Part shown: positions 23,450 through 35,675 of the stretch, piece by piece
Position numbering within the stretch: the first letter of the stretch is position 1
How the letters are laid out: every line of letters begins with the position of its first letter
Assembly (NCBI GenBank): GCA_963678705.1
Contig: OY783203.1
Coordinates: forward strand, 2,666,001 to 2,730,000
DNA: 64,000 bases
Reading direction: 5' to 3'
DNA from: Panorpa germanica
Taxonomy: Eukaryota > Arthropoda > Insecta > Mecoptera > Panorpidae
Program-made: the position numbers and the translations under genes
The notes under the pieces: generated by a model
The model's input: the letters and a program-made list of their open reading frames with translations, nothing else
Told to the model about the DNA's origin: nothing
Databases searched by the model: none

Positions 23450-23680
23450 TTGTTGTGTACATTATGCAATTGATAATGTATGCTAAAATGTTAATTACGT
23501 TTTCTGTTATCTTTAGAATAATTGTTATTTTGTTTTATTTTATATTATTCTCATACAATTATGTAGACTATCATAGATTTAAGAAGTTTGTAAATTTATG
23601 TAGCTCTATGTATTAATGTATTTTTATATATATTTTAAGTTGGTTGTGGGATCAGCTACGTTCTGCTGGCTGGTAATTTA
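23450..23680 (+). other. BEL/Pao 3' untranslated region without a polypurine tract
   Basis: It is AT-rich. The bases directly before the 3' LTR, TTCTGCTGGCTGGTAATTTA (23661-23680), contain no purine run of eight or more, whereas most LTR elements have a polypurine tract here to prime plus-strand DNA. The nearest G-rich string is GGTTGTGGGAT (23642-23652). The same sequence is conserved in the decayed relative at 52448 and above. Confidence 0.7.
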
Positions 23681-24009
23681 TGTTCAGTACAAAATTAGCA
23701 CAGAACATAAAATGTGTCTCTGTTGACATTCTAGTTTAATATTGTATTGTTGTCTCTGGTAGAAATCTTACTCAGGGCAACACAGCGACGTGTTGGGCAA
23801 CACAACGACGACTGCTGTGCACGCTACAGCCGTATGGCATTCGAGTCACTCGTGTTTTGGCTTTTGCACTGTCGTAGCATGATTCGCAACCATTTTATAT
23901 TACAAGAATTTGTGGTTAAATTTATATTAAAAAGTGTAAAATTATTTTATCATTAAACAATTGAATAATTATTCAATCTACAAATACTCGCATGGTTTTA
24001 TTTCGTACA
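23681..24009 (+). repeat. BEL/Pao 3' LTR
   Basis: It is identical by eye to the 5' LTR, beginning TGTTCAGTAC and ending TTTCGTACA. It is followed at once by the target duplication CAATG. Confidence 0.95.
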
Positions 24010-24014
24010 CAATG
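24010..24014. repeat. BEL/Pao target-site duplication, right copy (CAATG)
   Basis: Perfect match to 17280-17284. Confidence 0.9.
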
Positions 24015-24386
24015 CATTATGGTTCCGTAATATTACTTCTTCTTCTATTCCGAATAATTAAAAAATCACATCCTATTTCCCTAAGGGAACGTAAGTAGTA
24101 GTTGATTACCACGAATATTGGATTGTTCAAATTAGAGGTGCTACGAATATTCGGCTATTATTCGGTATTCACAAAAGGAACGCTTATTAGATGCTTACTT
24201 ATTACATACAGTACTTATAGTATTCTCGCAATTAGTTACGCAATTGAATGCTTACTATTGAAGTTGTATTTGTTTGTAGCAAACGATTGCGCTTTTCCTT
24301 ATAGACAATATCTGCTTTTCAAAATGGTTTCTATTACTATTTACACTACTGCCAGGAGATATTGTCTCCAACGACTTACTCAAAAC
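24015..24386. other. Non-coding spacer between the BEL/Pao element and an hAT MITE
   Basis: Frames on both strands are open for about 100 codons, but without motifs. I see nothing else. Confidence 0.5.
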
Positions 24387-24394
24387 AGTTCCAG
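24387..24394. repeat. hAT MITE target-site duplication, left (AGTTCCAG)
   Basis: Perfect 8-bp match to 24771-24778. Confidence 0.85.
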
Positions 24395-24770
24395 CTGGAG
24401 CGGCCTTAGCCTTTGCGAGGACCCGGGGTAGCAAATCTTTGCGAGGCACTTGTTCTTTGTATAATTTATGTAAATTGTAAATAAGTATTTTTGATGATAA
24501 TTGACGAGAAATAAAATTTTGTATTGGAAGTGTTATAAAAGTAAACAAGCACAAAGACGACAAATATTAATGATGATAAACTAAGTTACAGGAATGCCTT
24601 AAAAGATATACGTAGTGATTCTAGTGGAATTTCTGAAGAGCGAGGTGAGAGATTCAGATACATATATAGTAATGAATTTTTGTACTTGTTGTTGCGCGAG
24701 AATGCGGGGCTCCTACAAGAGCGAGGCCCTGGGAAGTTGCCCTGCTTGCCACCCCCTAAGGCCGCCTCTG
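24395..24770. mobile_element. hAT-type MITE
   Basis: The 376-bp element is flanked by a perfect 8-bp direct repeat AGTTCCAG (24387-24394 and 24771-24778). The left end reads CTGGAGCGGCCTTAG and the right end, reversed, CAGAGGCGGCCTTAG. They share CGGCCTTAG and are of the CAG-N-GGCGGCCTTAG type found on many invertebrate hAT elements. The right end continues, reversed, as GGGGGTGGCAAGCAGGGCAA, which is also typical. The interior is AT-rich with no transposase. A GCGAGG motif is repeated near the left end. Confidence 0.85.
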
Positions 24771-24778
24771 AGTTCCAG
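24771..24778. repeat. hAT MITE target-site duplication, right (AGTTCCAG)
   Basis: Perfect 8-bp match to 24387-24394. Confidence 0.85.
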
Positions 24779-25305
24779 ACACTATTTGTGTTTCTTTTCT
24801 TACGAGATGGAGAAGAATCAAAGTTAAACACATTCACATAATAGTGACGTCAAGATAAAATTTCTAAAATAAATTTATTAGCCGTAGCCGTTATTAGTTA
24901 TTCTTATACGAGTATTTGACTAATCTTTAAAACTGTTAGCTTTTTTTTAACATGTTTTATCAAAGCTTAATATAAACTCTAGGGATGTTTTAAAATATGC
25001 AAAATCCTGTACCCCTCCCCCCTCTTCGTCCCTAAAAACCTAAATTAGAGGTACAGTAATGTATTCAGATTGATGAGAGTATATTAGTTCTCTTCCATGA
25101 ATAAATACTTTGTACCTTTATACGAATACAGTTACGGTACCGAACAAGAACACGGCGGCACCGTTCACGTTCACGTTTACGCAATAAGGCTGTGTAAGGA
25201 TTGTATATATACAGTATAATATACGAGTACAATACACATCCAAGTATCATATTAGAAATGTTACGTTTGGTTACACAAAATACACAACATAGAGCACAGA
25301 GCATA

Positions 25306-25338
25306 GAAAGCACTGAAAGCACTGAAAGCACTGGAAGC
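25306..25338. repeat. 9-bp minisatellite (GAAAGCACT unit)
   Basis: Three and a half tandem copies of the unit; the last copy has one substitution (GGAAGC). Confidence 0.8.
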
Positions 25339-26311
25339 AATAACAAATCTATACTAGGGTTTTTAGCAATTTGGCTATCACGAGCAAACGCTGTTTTGAT
25401 TAACTGTTGTAGGAGACTTAGGGGTTAGGATTTGGGGTTGGAGGTTAAGATTCGCTTCGGTCGTCAACAGGGTGCCACCCGAGTACCATACTACCACTAC
25501 CACTACGTTTACCAATACCACGTTACGTCACTATCACGTGCACACTTTGGTTTCGTCTAAGTAGGGGGACTGTGTTTACTTTTTGGTATTTCCTCGTATA
25601 TGAATGTGATGTTATACAAATATTAGGTTTTTTTGGTGTACGCACTCTGTCGTTACAGTTTTATAGCGGCGTCAAGTTTGGTTGTCCTCTTCAGTTTGTC
25701 GTAAACACTAAATCGGCGCTAGCAATTGCTGGCGGGTAAGATACGAGTATAACATCTAACGCCTAACGCTTAACACCTCCATGTTAGCGAAGGGTTCCTA
25801 CAAACTGTGACGTATATACAAACTTTTAATGAAGAAGACATTTACATTTTTAAACTTGAATAACAATAAAAAATAAAAATACAAAATCTAGATATCTGTT
25901 ACAAATTGTTATATCTAAATTTTATATTTTCATTTTCACTTAAATGATCTTATTTGAGTTATTATAAATTTTATATTTCAGACGGCGTTTATTATCTTTT
26001 AAAAAGTATAAATAATTTAGTTTAACTGTTTCTTAATTTAGTCATACTGCCTAAAAACCGTATTAGAGAGTACTTATATATACCTATATATTCCCTTTTT
26101 TTTTATTAATTATACGTTTAAGAAAAGTAGACATAAGTAAAAGTAGAAAATTAGAAAAGAAAAGAATTAAATTTAAAAAAAGGTAATTTCATTCTTGCCT
26201 TTCAAGTTATTATATTGAATTATTTTCTTTCACTAACCAAATTCACAATATTTTATCTTCTCTCTATATATATTGTAGTCTACAATATTTTATTTTCTGT
26301 AATCTCATTTC

Positions 26312-26355
26312 CAGCGCCGCTTTAGTGTATGGGCAATTGTCCAAGGGCCCATCAG
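26312..26355. mobile_element. Isolated hAT-like terminus
   Basis: CAGCGCCGCTTTAG followed by a GGGCAATTGTCC hairpin and GGGCCCAT resembles the common CAG-N-G-CGGCTTTAG hAT end with a subterminal GGGCAATTGCCC. No matching right end or repeat of the flanking CTCATTTC (26304-26311) is visible downstream, so the element is truncated or the resemblance is accidental. Confidence 0.35.
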
Positions 26356-28340
26356 TAAAAGATAAATTTCTAGATTTGGTTAGAATTTGATTACTTGAAA
26401 ATTGTGAAAGGTTATTTTGCATATCTAATGACATTAGCTTCCCCGTCCGTCGGCGGGGGTCACTATATAATCCTTTTTAAAACTTATTACTGTAATAAGA
26501 ATATAGAAATTAAAATTAAGGGTTCGTAAATTTGAATTTCTTAGGCACACCATGTACCTACATTTATTACTACAAAATTATATCAAGCAGCTATTTCCGA
26601 TACTGAGTATTAAATATCACTGATAACCTCCTACTATGTTGGCAGTATTAGTGCTGTCAATTTTCATGTATACTGACAGTCTGACAGTATATCGCTATCT
26701 CATAAGTTTAGTGATTATGAGAGCATATAATCATTAATTTAATAACAAACAAACCCTGAAAATATTGGACTACACCTATAATAAGGCTTATAGGTTTTAT
26801 TCAGCTTATATACGGCTTATATTTAGAAAAAAATGATTTTGTGTAAATATAACAATTTATGCAAAATTTGGACCTAGATAGATAGGAATAATTTCATGCG
26901 GAAAAAAATCACGAGGTCTGTAACACATGGAAATATATAAACATAAACGATTTTAATTCTGCGCATGTTGGTATATGGAATTAAAAAATAAATTATTCCT
27001 CAGTCGGGCCGGGACTGTGCCTTAGTCTTTCAAGTTAAATATTTCAAGGTTTAAAGGTAAATTGTAACATGTATTGATGTATACATGCATGCATACATAC
27101 ATATGGAAGAATATGAAATAAATACTGGTAAAAAAATCTTCTTGTCTCCGTTATCGAAAGCATCTGCAGTGCGAAACAAAATACCTTGTCATTACAGTAC
27201 TCGTATATTTCAGCCGTAAGACGCAAAGTGCCAAATCAGACAGACAATCCTAATAATAAACTTGTATTGAATAATAATTTTATTTAAATATCACTTTACA
27301 TGCATTTATCATGGTGCATAATTTTTCTCTATGTAGTCGGTTCTCCGTTCTCTGTATTCTCGTTCGATGTCTGTACTGTGATTCAAATACAGGTGTTGCA
27401 TTTAAGTAATCATTTGTATCACGCGATTTATATGTTAAAAACACTATTGTACTTGTACGAGTACAACTACAAGTAAAAAACAATAATATAATCATTTTAA
27501 AATACTCTGTTAAATTATTTGAAAAAATATACAAGTATTTTTTAAATGAAAATGTTTAATAATAATTTTAATCACGATTATGTAGTTGAAATAAAAATTA
27601 TTTTTTAGTTTTTGTTTTAATTTTAGAGAAATATAAATACGATAGACCACCTATTATGTTCCTTCAATCTATTCCAATAATTGAAATCGACCCTGTCTAT
27701 TTGTAGTTGAATTCAATTTTACTTTCAAACCGATTGAGTAACATTAGTCATTTAGGGCCATAGATGTGCGTTTGTAAAATACATATACTCAAAATGCAAA
27801 TACAAAATAGTAAATACGTATTTTCTAGAAGTTAGAAGAGTATAGAATTTTATATTTTATTTGAAAACTTTTACAAACCTATTTCCTATTTGAAAACACA
27901 CAATTATCAATAAAATTGTAAAATCCAGCTACTGACAGATCCTCAAATAATTCCCAGATTCCGTAAATTTTTGACGGATTTATTATTCATGTCTCATGTA
28001 AATAAAACGTTTACAGTTATCCTTTGAATACGGTAAGAACAGGGTGAAAAGCCGTTTTTCTTTTTGTCCTTTGATGTAACCATATTGTCGCAATGAATAT
28101 TTTATTACGTTTGTTTATATATATCAAGAAATGTCTTTTTATTACGTTGACCCGCCCCGAGTGACCATTCTACCAGCAGCCGACCACCTAGTAAATTGTT
28201 TTATATAATAAACATAATTTTATTTATAAAACAAATATTTTATGTGCATTTATAATGGTCATGGATATCATCATAAAAGAATATACGAGTGTGCATAAAT
28301 ATATAATGTGAGTACCTATATCTGATATGGGATATAACCC

Positions 28341-28367
28341 ATGGGGTATGGGGTATGGGGTATGGGA
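28341..28367. repeat. 7-bp minisatellite (ATGGGGT unit)
   Basis: Nearly four tandem copies, starting at ATGGGGT. Confidence 0.85.
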
Positions 28368-28564
28368 TTGAATTCGTATTACTGATTGATTTTAAACTTA
28401 TAGGTATTAAATATATGCGTTCTTCCTTTTTCCATAAAATCAATGTCTTATAGTATAGTTTTGGAATAGTTTATTATAGTAAAACTACGGGCATTTTTTA
28501 CATGCATTTGTAGAAAAGATATGAGTTTGCTAAAATTATTAACATCAGAACTAAAATTGCTCTC

Positions 28565-28665
28565 GCATCTCATAGCTGAAGTGGTTAAAGAAATCAGTAA
28601 CTGATAATAAGCCAATGCGGCATAGACTTAACGCTCGATTTCGATTCCCGAAGGGTAAGGCAACT
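28565..28665 (+). pseudogene. tRNA-like relic or SINE head with pol III A and B boxes
   Basis: TAGCTGAAGTGGTTAAAG at 28573-28590 resembles an A box, especially of class II (Ser/Leu) tRNAs. GATTTCGATTCCC at 28637-28649 resembles a B box with one extra T. The spacing of about 60 bp suits a class II tRNA or a tRNA-derived SINE. The intervening arms do not fold as a functional tRNA, so this is not a tRNA gene. Confidence 0.35.
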
Positions 28666-29209
28666 TCATCATCTTTTAGACTCATTGTATTTTATTCATT
28701 CGCAAGTAGAGGGCACTATGCCATTGCCTAATTAAGTATAATAATCTCCTACAATTACAAATGATTCACTATGTCTTATATATGATCAAATTTAGTAGCA
28801 AGTGTGAGTGATATTAATAGCAAAACTCAAACTATTGTTTTTCGTGCTTTTTCGAAAGCTGTCATCATTAGTAGACATTACAAAATGTTACGTTAGGAAC
28901 CACAATAGATTATAAAATCAAACATCCTTTTTGCTATGATTAGCAATTAGCTTATATTTATTATTTTTAATACAAATTGAAATCTTTTGAAGAAATCGAT
29001 TATTATCTTGAAGCAATTCATAAAACATTTCAATTTACATATTAATTCAATATTTTCTTTATTTCTCTAGTCTTATGATGGGTTTGCCGGATAAAGCTAT
29101 TTTCTATCCCTAAATTATATTGTTTTTTCTTTGACGGAGACAGAATATTTAAATTGGAACACCCTATACATTTTCTATATAAAGCACTAAAAGTTGATGG
29201 GGTTTGCGC

Positions 29210-29300
29210 ACCGCGTGCGAACTACATAGAAAACAATTGTATTAGGGCGCCCGTACCCCTGTAACCCCGCGCCGCGGCCGGTGTTGGTGCCCAACCTACT
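29210..29300. other. GC-rich patch of unknown origin
   Basis: It contains GCGCACCGCGTGCG, GGGCGCCCGTACCCC and CCGCGCCGCGGCCGG in otherwise AT-rich DNA. It could be the end of a transposon or a CpG cluster. No coding signal is seen. Confidence 0.35.
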
Positions 29301-32300
29301 TCACCATCTATAAGTTCTCTATATTTTTTTATAAAAGGAAATTAAATATATAAAGATGAAATAGCCGATGCTGTACGGGGTGGGGATGGGGGTAAGGCGT
29401 ACGCCCACTCTGGCTAAAACAAATATAATAAAAGGTCAAAATTTAAAAGTTCAAACACTCATTTACATTTTGTTATAGAATATAATAAAATAATATAAAT
29501 TCTATGATAATGAAAATAAAAAATAAGTAATCAAAATGTACTACAGATAGTGCTAAGTTATTTATATTTGAAATTGGAATGGCAGCGATGTAGTACTCCT
29601 CCTCAAAATAAATAAATGAGAAAATTATGAAATTTTTCAAATAGATTGGTGTATTACTTAGTTAACTTCGAAAGTACTGAACTTAGTGTCTGACATATTT
29701 CATGAACTTCTCTTGACTTTCTGTTTCAGTAAATTCAAACTGAAAAGCACTTTCTTGTTTTGTTTGTATTGACTTTTTAATGGACTTTCAACTCGGACTT
29801 CTGCAGATTGTTCAAAGTTGTAGTCAAGTAGTTTGTTTCTTAAGATAGTGAAAACTAAAAACACAACTTCAAATGTTTCTTCACGAATTTCCATGTTCTA
29901 CTAAAAGAAAATAAAGAAATAAAATGTATTTTGTATCTGTTAATCTACTTCTTATAAACCAGTAATTAAGATAAAATCTTATCCTTAATTTGAAACATTC
30001 GCTGTGAAGATAATTACTGCAGATGGTGCTTCTTTGTTTCGAGATATCTTTTAATAATAAAGAAATGTTACACTAGTACGATACGAGTATGTACGAGTAT
30101 ATAGGAAATGAGTTTCTTGTACGAGTAGTGCCTTGTAAATAATACAGGTGTCTCTGCGTGACCAACTCGAAATACCACACGAACGATGGTCGTCAGTCAC
30201 TGCTACGCCTGGCTACGGCTACGGCTACCAGTGTTTTTTTATCGTATCATTTTCATTTTTTGTTATTAATATCTTAAAACGTTTATTAATTGAATATCAA
30301 ATTTAATACACATGGTTTCACAATATAATTTTTTATAAAAACTGTCTCGTTGGCTACTGCCAACTTGTGTCTGTCAATCGAGGAATATTTTTTGACGAGT
30401 TAATTACGAAATGAAATGTAGATGTGTGAAGGGTTATGGCTATCTGTCAAACACAAAACATAACCTATAAATAGTACTCATACACTTCGAACTAAATTCA
30501 ATTTTCATTAACGAATCAGAGTTTTTTTTTAAGTATCGTACATTTTATATTAGGAGAAAGGCTTTATTCAATTTTAGATATAAATATTATTGATTAGTTA
30601 AGTTCATTCTAACATAGAAATATCAAACGAAGAAGTATAGATTACTGTGTGGTAAAAATTGAATTTGTATGCATATTTTAGATTATTTAATTAATGACGT
30701 AACATTTTGTATCTAGATGGAGAACATTATAACATGATTTAAAACAGTCGACATCTTTAACTTTGTCTCCATTTGCTAATGCTTTTTTAAGTCTCTGTAT
30801 TACGTACATTATTTTTTTAAGTCGTTATATCTTTGATAAAATAAACTTAGTATCAAATTAACCAAGATCTTTTATCAAGTAACGTTCAAAGTGGTTTTTC
30901 GTGCCTCAATTGAAGTAGGGTCTGACTGCATGCTAAAGTGAAGAACGATTGAAAACTAAATTTAATATATCGCCAGAAAATAGAAAGGAATATTCAGTAT
31001 AATATGAAAAAGAATACAGTCATGTCATTGGCTAATATACGACGTACCTTTATAGAATCCTTCTAAATCCCTGTGTTAGGATCAACGTTTTAAATTTAAA
31101 GTACTCGTATACTGTGGTCTTCTCCAATTTTGAATATATGTATTTTAAAATAATATGTGTCTTTCAATGGATTTACATATTTTAAAAAAAGGGCTAAAAT
31201 GAAAAAATATTTGCTTTACTATTTACGAATACAAATTTATAAATAAAATATTTCAAAAATAAACCACAATGTTATGGAAACGATGGGGTATAACTCGGGG
31301 CTCAATAACATCGTTTCATGGTGCTTAATTGTGCATTGTGTGCCGACTGTCGACACTCCACGTCCTCCATGCTTTTGATCGGATAATATTGTTCTCTGTA
31401 ATACCATTCGGACGTAATACTCATAGCTATACTCTAGTGCTATATGTTTTCTATGTTCATCCTTTTTCGCTTTATTATCAGAGCCGCATAAAGGTTTGTT
31501 TGAGGGTCAAGCATTTTTTAGGGCTAACTAACAAGGGTATGTTAAACTGGTACTTGCATCAGTCATCCAAGAATCCAGGTAAATTACCTCAACTGGAGTA
31601 AAAGTGAAAATGTTTTCACTTCAACGTTGAAAAGAAAGATTTGATGAATTAATTATTTATTTATTTATTATTTTCTATAAATTTAATTTTATTTAATAAC
31701 GTTCGTCTATTTCCGATTTTACCAATAAGTTTTATGATTATTACTCCGTATTCAAATTAGTTGGGATAAAGATTAGTTGTTACTGAGTCAACATTCCTAT
31801 TATATTTGAATCAACATTTCTTCAAAAACAATCCTTAATGCGGAACATTACCTTCCGTATTTACCTCTATCTGCGAGTGGTATAATTGCTGTGTCGTAAC
31901 TTCCTCCACTTAGAGCTCTAACAAGTTATTTCCCCCTAAATCTCGATCTCTAGTCCCTAATGTTCCTAGCCGTCACTGCCTATTATAGCACTACTCCAAG
32001 TGTAATAACATTACTCCGCTTATGTGCTTTTTGCCTGTTTTGCTGTTCGTTCAGGTGATGCCAGGTTGGTGCCATCGATTTACACAAACTGGGTTGGTCG
32101 CCACAGTGTTTCATAATGGGTGGTGGTGGTAATTGCGGGTGGGGTTAAAGGGTGTTTAGAATGGAGAGTTAAGAGAGAAAGCGAGAGGTCTGTTTTCCCC
32201 TGTTATCCTTTAGCGCTTTAGCCAATGATTCTCTACCCTAACTTCTACCCCATAGGCACCTAGCCACCTTAGTGAGTAGTGAGTTGCCTACAGTCTACAC

Positions 32301-32739
32301 TTCCACACCGTCTACATAATCAAGGTCCCTTTTATTCGAATATAGTGGTGGTGGTAATGTAATGAGTACAAAACCGAGGGTGCACTTACACTCAGGCGGC
32401 TTTAAGAGTGCAGTTGGGAGCTGAGCTCGGATTTGCTACAATGCGACAGCAGCACTTGACGTGCCAAACGTTCTTGTGATCGAGTTTACTTTATTTATTG
32501 TCTAGCCTATTGCTAGTACCGGTTTAGGGTACTTAGCTGCAAATGCGCTTTTATCGCACCGTTTTCTAGATAAATTATTTTTGGAATAATACGGAAATAC
32601 TCTACGGATATTTGGAATAATACGATAATACGGAACACTGGGTAGGAATATATTTGTTTAGTTCTTAAGATAAATTCAAGTCAAATTATTGTATATTTCT
32701 ATATACATTGTGTTAAATCTTAGGTTCTATGCTTAGATC

Positions 32740-32951
32740 CAGGGGCCCTATTCCTGATCCTGAGTCTTGCGAACAACGATCGTGATCGAACAGATCTGAT
32801 TTACATAAGTGAAACATTTTACGAATCACTTTTAAAAGAGTACTCCTGTACTAATCCCTAATTTTATTATTAATTATTATAGTTTAGAAATATTTTTTTA
32901 AAAGTGATTCATAAAATATTTCACTCATATAAATCAGAAATAGGGGCCCTG
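32740..32951. mobile_element. hAT-like palindromic MITE
   Basis: The ends are CAGGGGCCCTATT-CTGAT inverted repeats (32740 inwards and 32951 inwards). The arms pair again through a GTGA-A-A-TTTTA-GAATCACTTTTAAAA block at 32810-32836, inverted at 32897-32923. The left arm carries about 40 extra bases. Flanking octamers CTTAGATC (32732-32739) and GTTCGATT (32952-32959) match at 5 of 8 positions, compatible with an old 8-bp duplication. The class assignment is tentative. Confidence 0.65.
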
Positions 32952-32959
32952 GTTCGATT

Positions 32960-34865
32960 CTGAGAGACGGAATAAATTTATTCTACGATTGGCAAAAGAA
33001 TTATCTGACCAAATGATAAACAAATAACAATTAAACAAATATTATCAACCATATAATAACAGATCTAGAAAACACAGAATTATTTGCGAGATATAACCTA
33101 GCTCTTAAAATCGCAATAATATAAAAAATGAAAAAAAAGTTTCTATGTTATGTAGATTTTAAATCTTTTGCATCGCTCCTAAATGCACTGTACGCGTTAA
33201 ACCTCCACCGAAATTTGCATAACACTAAAGGGCGTTGCATGAATGGGAGTCGCAGGCGGAAATTTAGTATTTTAATATATTAATCACTAACTAAACTTTT
33301 TCGATGTACTTTGTTTTATTTCTTGAAAATAATTAGACGACCGAGAATATTTATGCATAATGCAATAGTGCTCTGTCTGTAGATATCAAAGTAAAATTGT
33401 TATTATGTGTTTACTAAATACACTTATTAGGTTCCAACATATAACCTGCTTATACCGGTAATAAGCCGACGATAAGTAAATAACATTATAGTACCATAGC
33501 ATTGTTTTATTTCAACTTAGACTCTTTCTAGTTACCTTTTGTACATACTAACTTTCGAAATTATTAAAAAGGTTACAATTCTTATGAATTCTGCTTTGAG
33601 ATATACTCATACTTTGTGAATGATTTTTTTTTAAAGGAATTTCTATAAAATGAGTCGTGCTAATGAAAAGTTCTCTGCTAGTAAATAAATTTTATTTGTA
33701 AATACTCGTTCATAATAATTCAGCTAGATTGTATAACGAAGTATTGACAAATTAACTACATCTGATTAATAATTCCTAGAGTAAACAAGCAGAACTATAT
33801 TCGGCTTACATTACTGCCGATAGGAGGGTAAGGGGAGAAGAGGAGATGGAGTGAAGAGGAGGGCTTCTTCAATTCTACACAATAACATTGAAATTAATAT
33901 TTTAAAGCCATGTATCAAACATTGAAATATTTTATTTATGAAAAATATTCTTATTTTTAAATAAATAAGAATTTTACATACATTTTTTTTACATTTATAT
34001 TTTGAATTGAGGTAAATCAATAAATAAATATTGTATAAATAATATTAACACAATGGAACAATAGAAGGAGAGGGAATGGGAATTGGGAGAAGGGTGTAAG
34101 TTGGGTAGGGTGGTAAGGGGAAGGTGTTTGTATTGCGACACAAAAGACTTCATTCTATTATTTACAAACACGTGTTAATATCATGATACAATATAAATAA
34201 TTTAGGGATGATTTTTAAGTTATTGCTAGGGAAAATGTAATGATGGGAAATAATAAATTATACTTTTATTAAAATTGATAAAACTTATTTATATATAACA
34301 CGTATTGGTACTGGTACTGCTAGCTGTAATCAAAAAGCATTGTCATTTAAGAAATTGAAAGGAAATGATAAGAAGACTTGTAGTAATAGAATCGATATAA
34401 GAAAAAGGCCAATCCAGTTTCCGTTGTCAACTGGGCAGAGGTTTACAAATTATTTATACCATTTTTGGAGAAAATGTGTATTATGTTAACCATAAGAACC
34501 AGGGTTTGATGAAAAGATCTAGTGCAGGAAGATCTAGCTAGATCTAAAGTGGAAATTGTAAATTGGAAGAGAAAGCAGGCCAAGCCTCTACAACTAAAAA
34601 CGGTTCGAAAGAAAAAACAGTAATTGGATATCGGTTTCATAAACCATTCTTTCTAAAATGAATGAATGAAAAATGAAAAATGTACAAAAAGAAATGTCGT
34701 CACATAATTTTGATGTTTTTCTTCTGACGAAGCTTGTTTTTCATTAAGGTACAACAAAAACAGAAAACCTGTTTTTGATTTCAACACAAGTGAACGGAAT
34801 AATTATGGTTTTGATTCCCTGCTATTACATACGAGTATAAACTGACAACTTCAAATCTATTTTCA
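32960..34865. other. AT-rich non-coding sequence
   Basis: No gene is supported. A purine-rich GGGAGAAGG-type tract lies at 34065-34130. AAGATCTAG is repeated near 34515-34545. Confidence 0.55.
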
Positions 34866-34872
34866 TGTAAAG

Positions 34873-35026
34873 TGATACGTAAGGGTTACAGTCAATTAAG
34901 TATGAGATAATTACTTGTTAAAATACAAAATTGTTTACAAAATAAGCTGTCTAATCTACGTAATCTATCTAATAGTAACAAGTAATTATTTAATACTTAA
35001 TTGACTTCGGTAACCCTTACGTATCA
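34873..35026. mobile_element. Stem-loop MITE
   Basis: The arms TGATACGTAAGGGTTAC (34873) and GTAACCCTTACGTATCA (ending 35026) are perfectly inverted for 17 bp. Pairing resumes over CAATTAAGTAT...TAATTACTTGTTA and its partner TAACAAGTAATTATTTAATACTTAATTG, giving arms of about 50 bp. No clear target duplication is seen. Confidence 0.75.
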
Positions 35027-35047
35027 ATTACATCAACATAGAATTTC

Positions 35048-35675
35048 AATTTATCAGTTTATATATAACTAGAGTTTACCCCCGTCGCAAGCGACGACTG
35101 TCTTTTACTGGTGAATTGAATATTATTCCATTTTTAAATGGAAATATTTAACTAGTTCTATATAAATTTCACATATATTTTTTTCAACAAAATAAAATAT
35201 ATTTGACCAATTTGAATACCGAAGTTAGCCTACATAAAAAAATTCAATTTTCTAGCACAATTTTTACCCTCGGCAAAAACCGCCCCCCTTCCCCCAAATA
35301 AAATTTTGAAATTTTTATTTTTTCAATTCAAAATTTAAGCTTTCTCCAAGGTTTCCTACCTCTTTTATTGAATTTTAAATTTCTGTTTTGAAATATGTTC
35401 GCATTTAATAGCGTAATACACATACAAAATTTCATCTTTCAATCTTCTATGAATAAAAAGTTATACATATAAAAAAGAGCTCACTTTTTTTTCCAGTTTT
35501 TCCAAAATTACGGGTTTCCAGGAAATTCAGGGGAAAATCCGGTGACCAGAAAAATCTTTTTTTTGAAAGAATTTTTTTCTTTACGAAGTTTGTTTTCGAG
35601 CTACCATACAAATTTTAGTACCAAACATATAAGAATATAAATATACACCTGGAACATTATAATATAGGACGAACA
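35048..35675 (+). repeat. Dispersed repeat family A, copy 2
   Basis: This is the longest visible copy. It begins near the CCCCGTCGCAAGCGACGACTGTC hairpin (35080-35102) and ends near TGGAACATTATAATATAGGA (35650-35669). The body is shared with 15950-16425, and the two ends are shared with the reverse copy at 63500-63590. It holds no open frame of note. It directly follows the stem-loop MITE. Confidence 0.7.

Larger units (their letters stand above)
17285..24009 (+). mobile_element. Complete BEL/Pao LTR retrotransposon
   Basis: The element is 6725 bp long. It has two 329-bp LTRs (17285-17613 and 23681-24009) that begin TG and end CA and show no difference by eye. It is bounded by a perfect 5-bp duplication CAATG. 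Between the LTRs lie a 655-bp leader with a duplicated primer-binding site, one 1726-codon Gag-Pol frame (18269-23449), and a 231-bp 3' untranslated region. Gene order protease, reverse transcriptase, RNase H, integrase with DUF1759-like Gag and DUF5641-like tail identifies BEL/Pao rather than Ty3/gypsy or Ty1/copia. There is no env-like frame. Identical LTRs, an unbroken frame and intact catalytic residues suggest a recent insertion that may still be competent. The unusual points are the leader duplication and the absence of a polypurine tract. Confidence 0.95.
24779..32731. other. Long AT-rich non-coding stretch
   Basis: No gene is supported. Contents are two small minisatellites (25306-25338 and 28341-28367), an isolated hAT-like terminus at 26312, a tRNA-like relic at 28565-28665, a GC-rich patch at about 29210-29300, and a 9-bp stem hairpin around 31276-31319 (GAAACGATG / CATCGTTTC). 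Confidence 0.6.

Noticed and set aside
24102..24563. Open frames of about 100 codons on both strands next to the BEL element
   Set aside because: They run into the hAT MITE at 24395 and have no motif.
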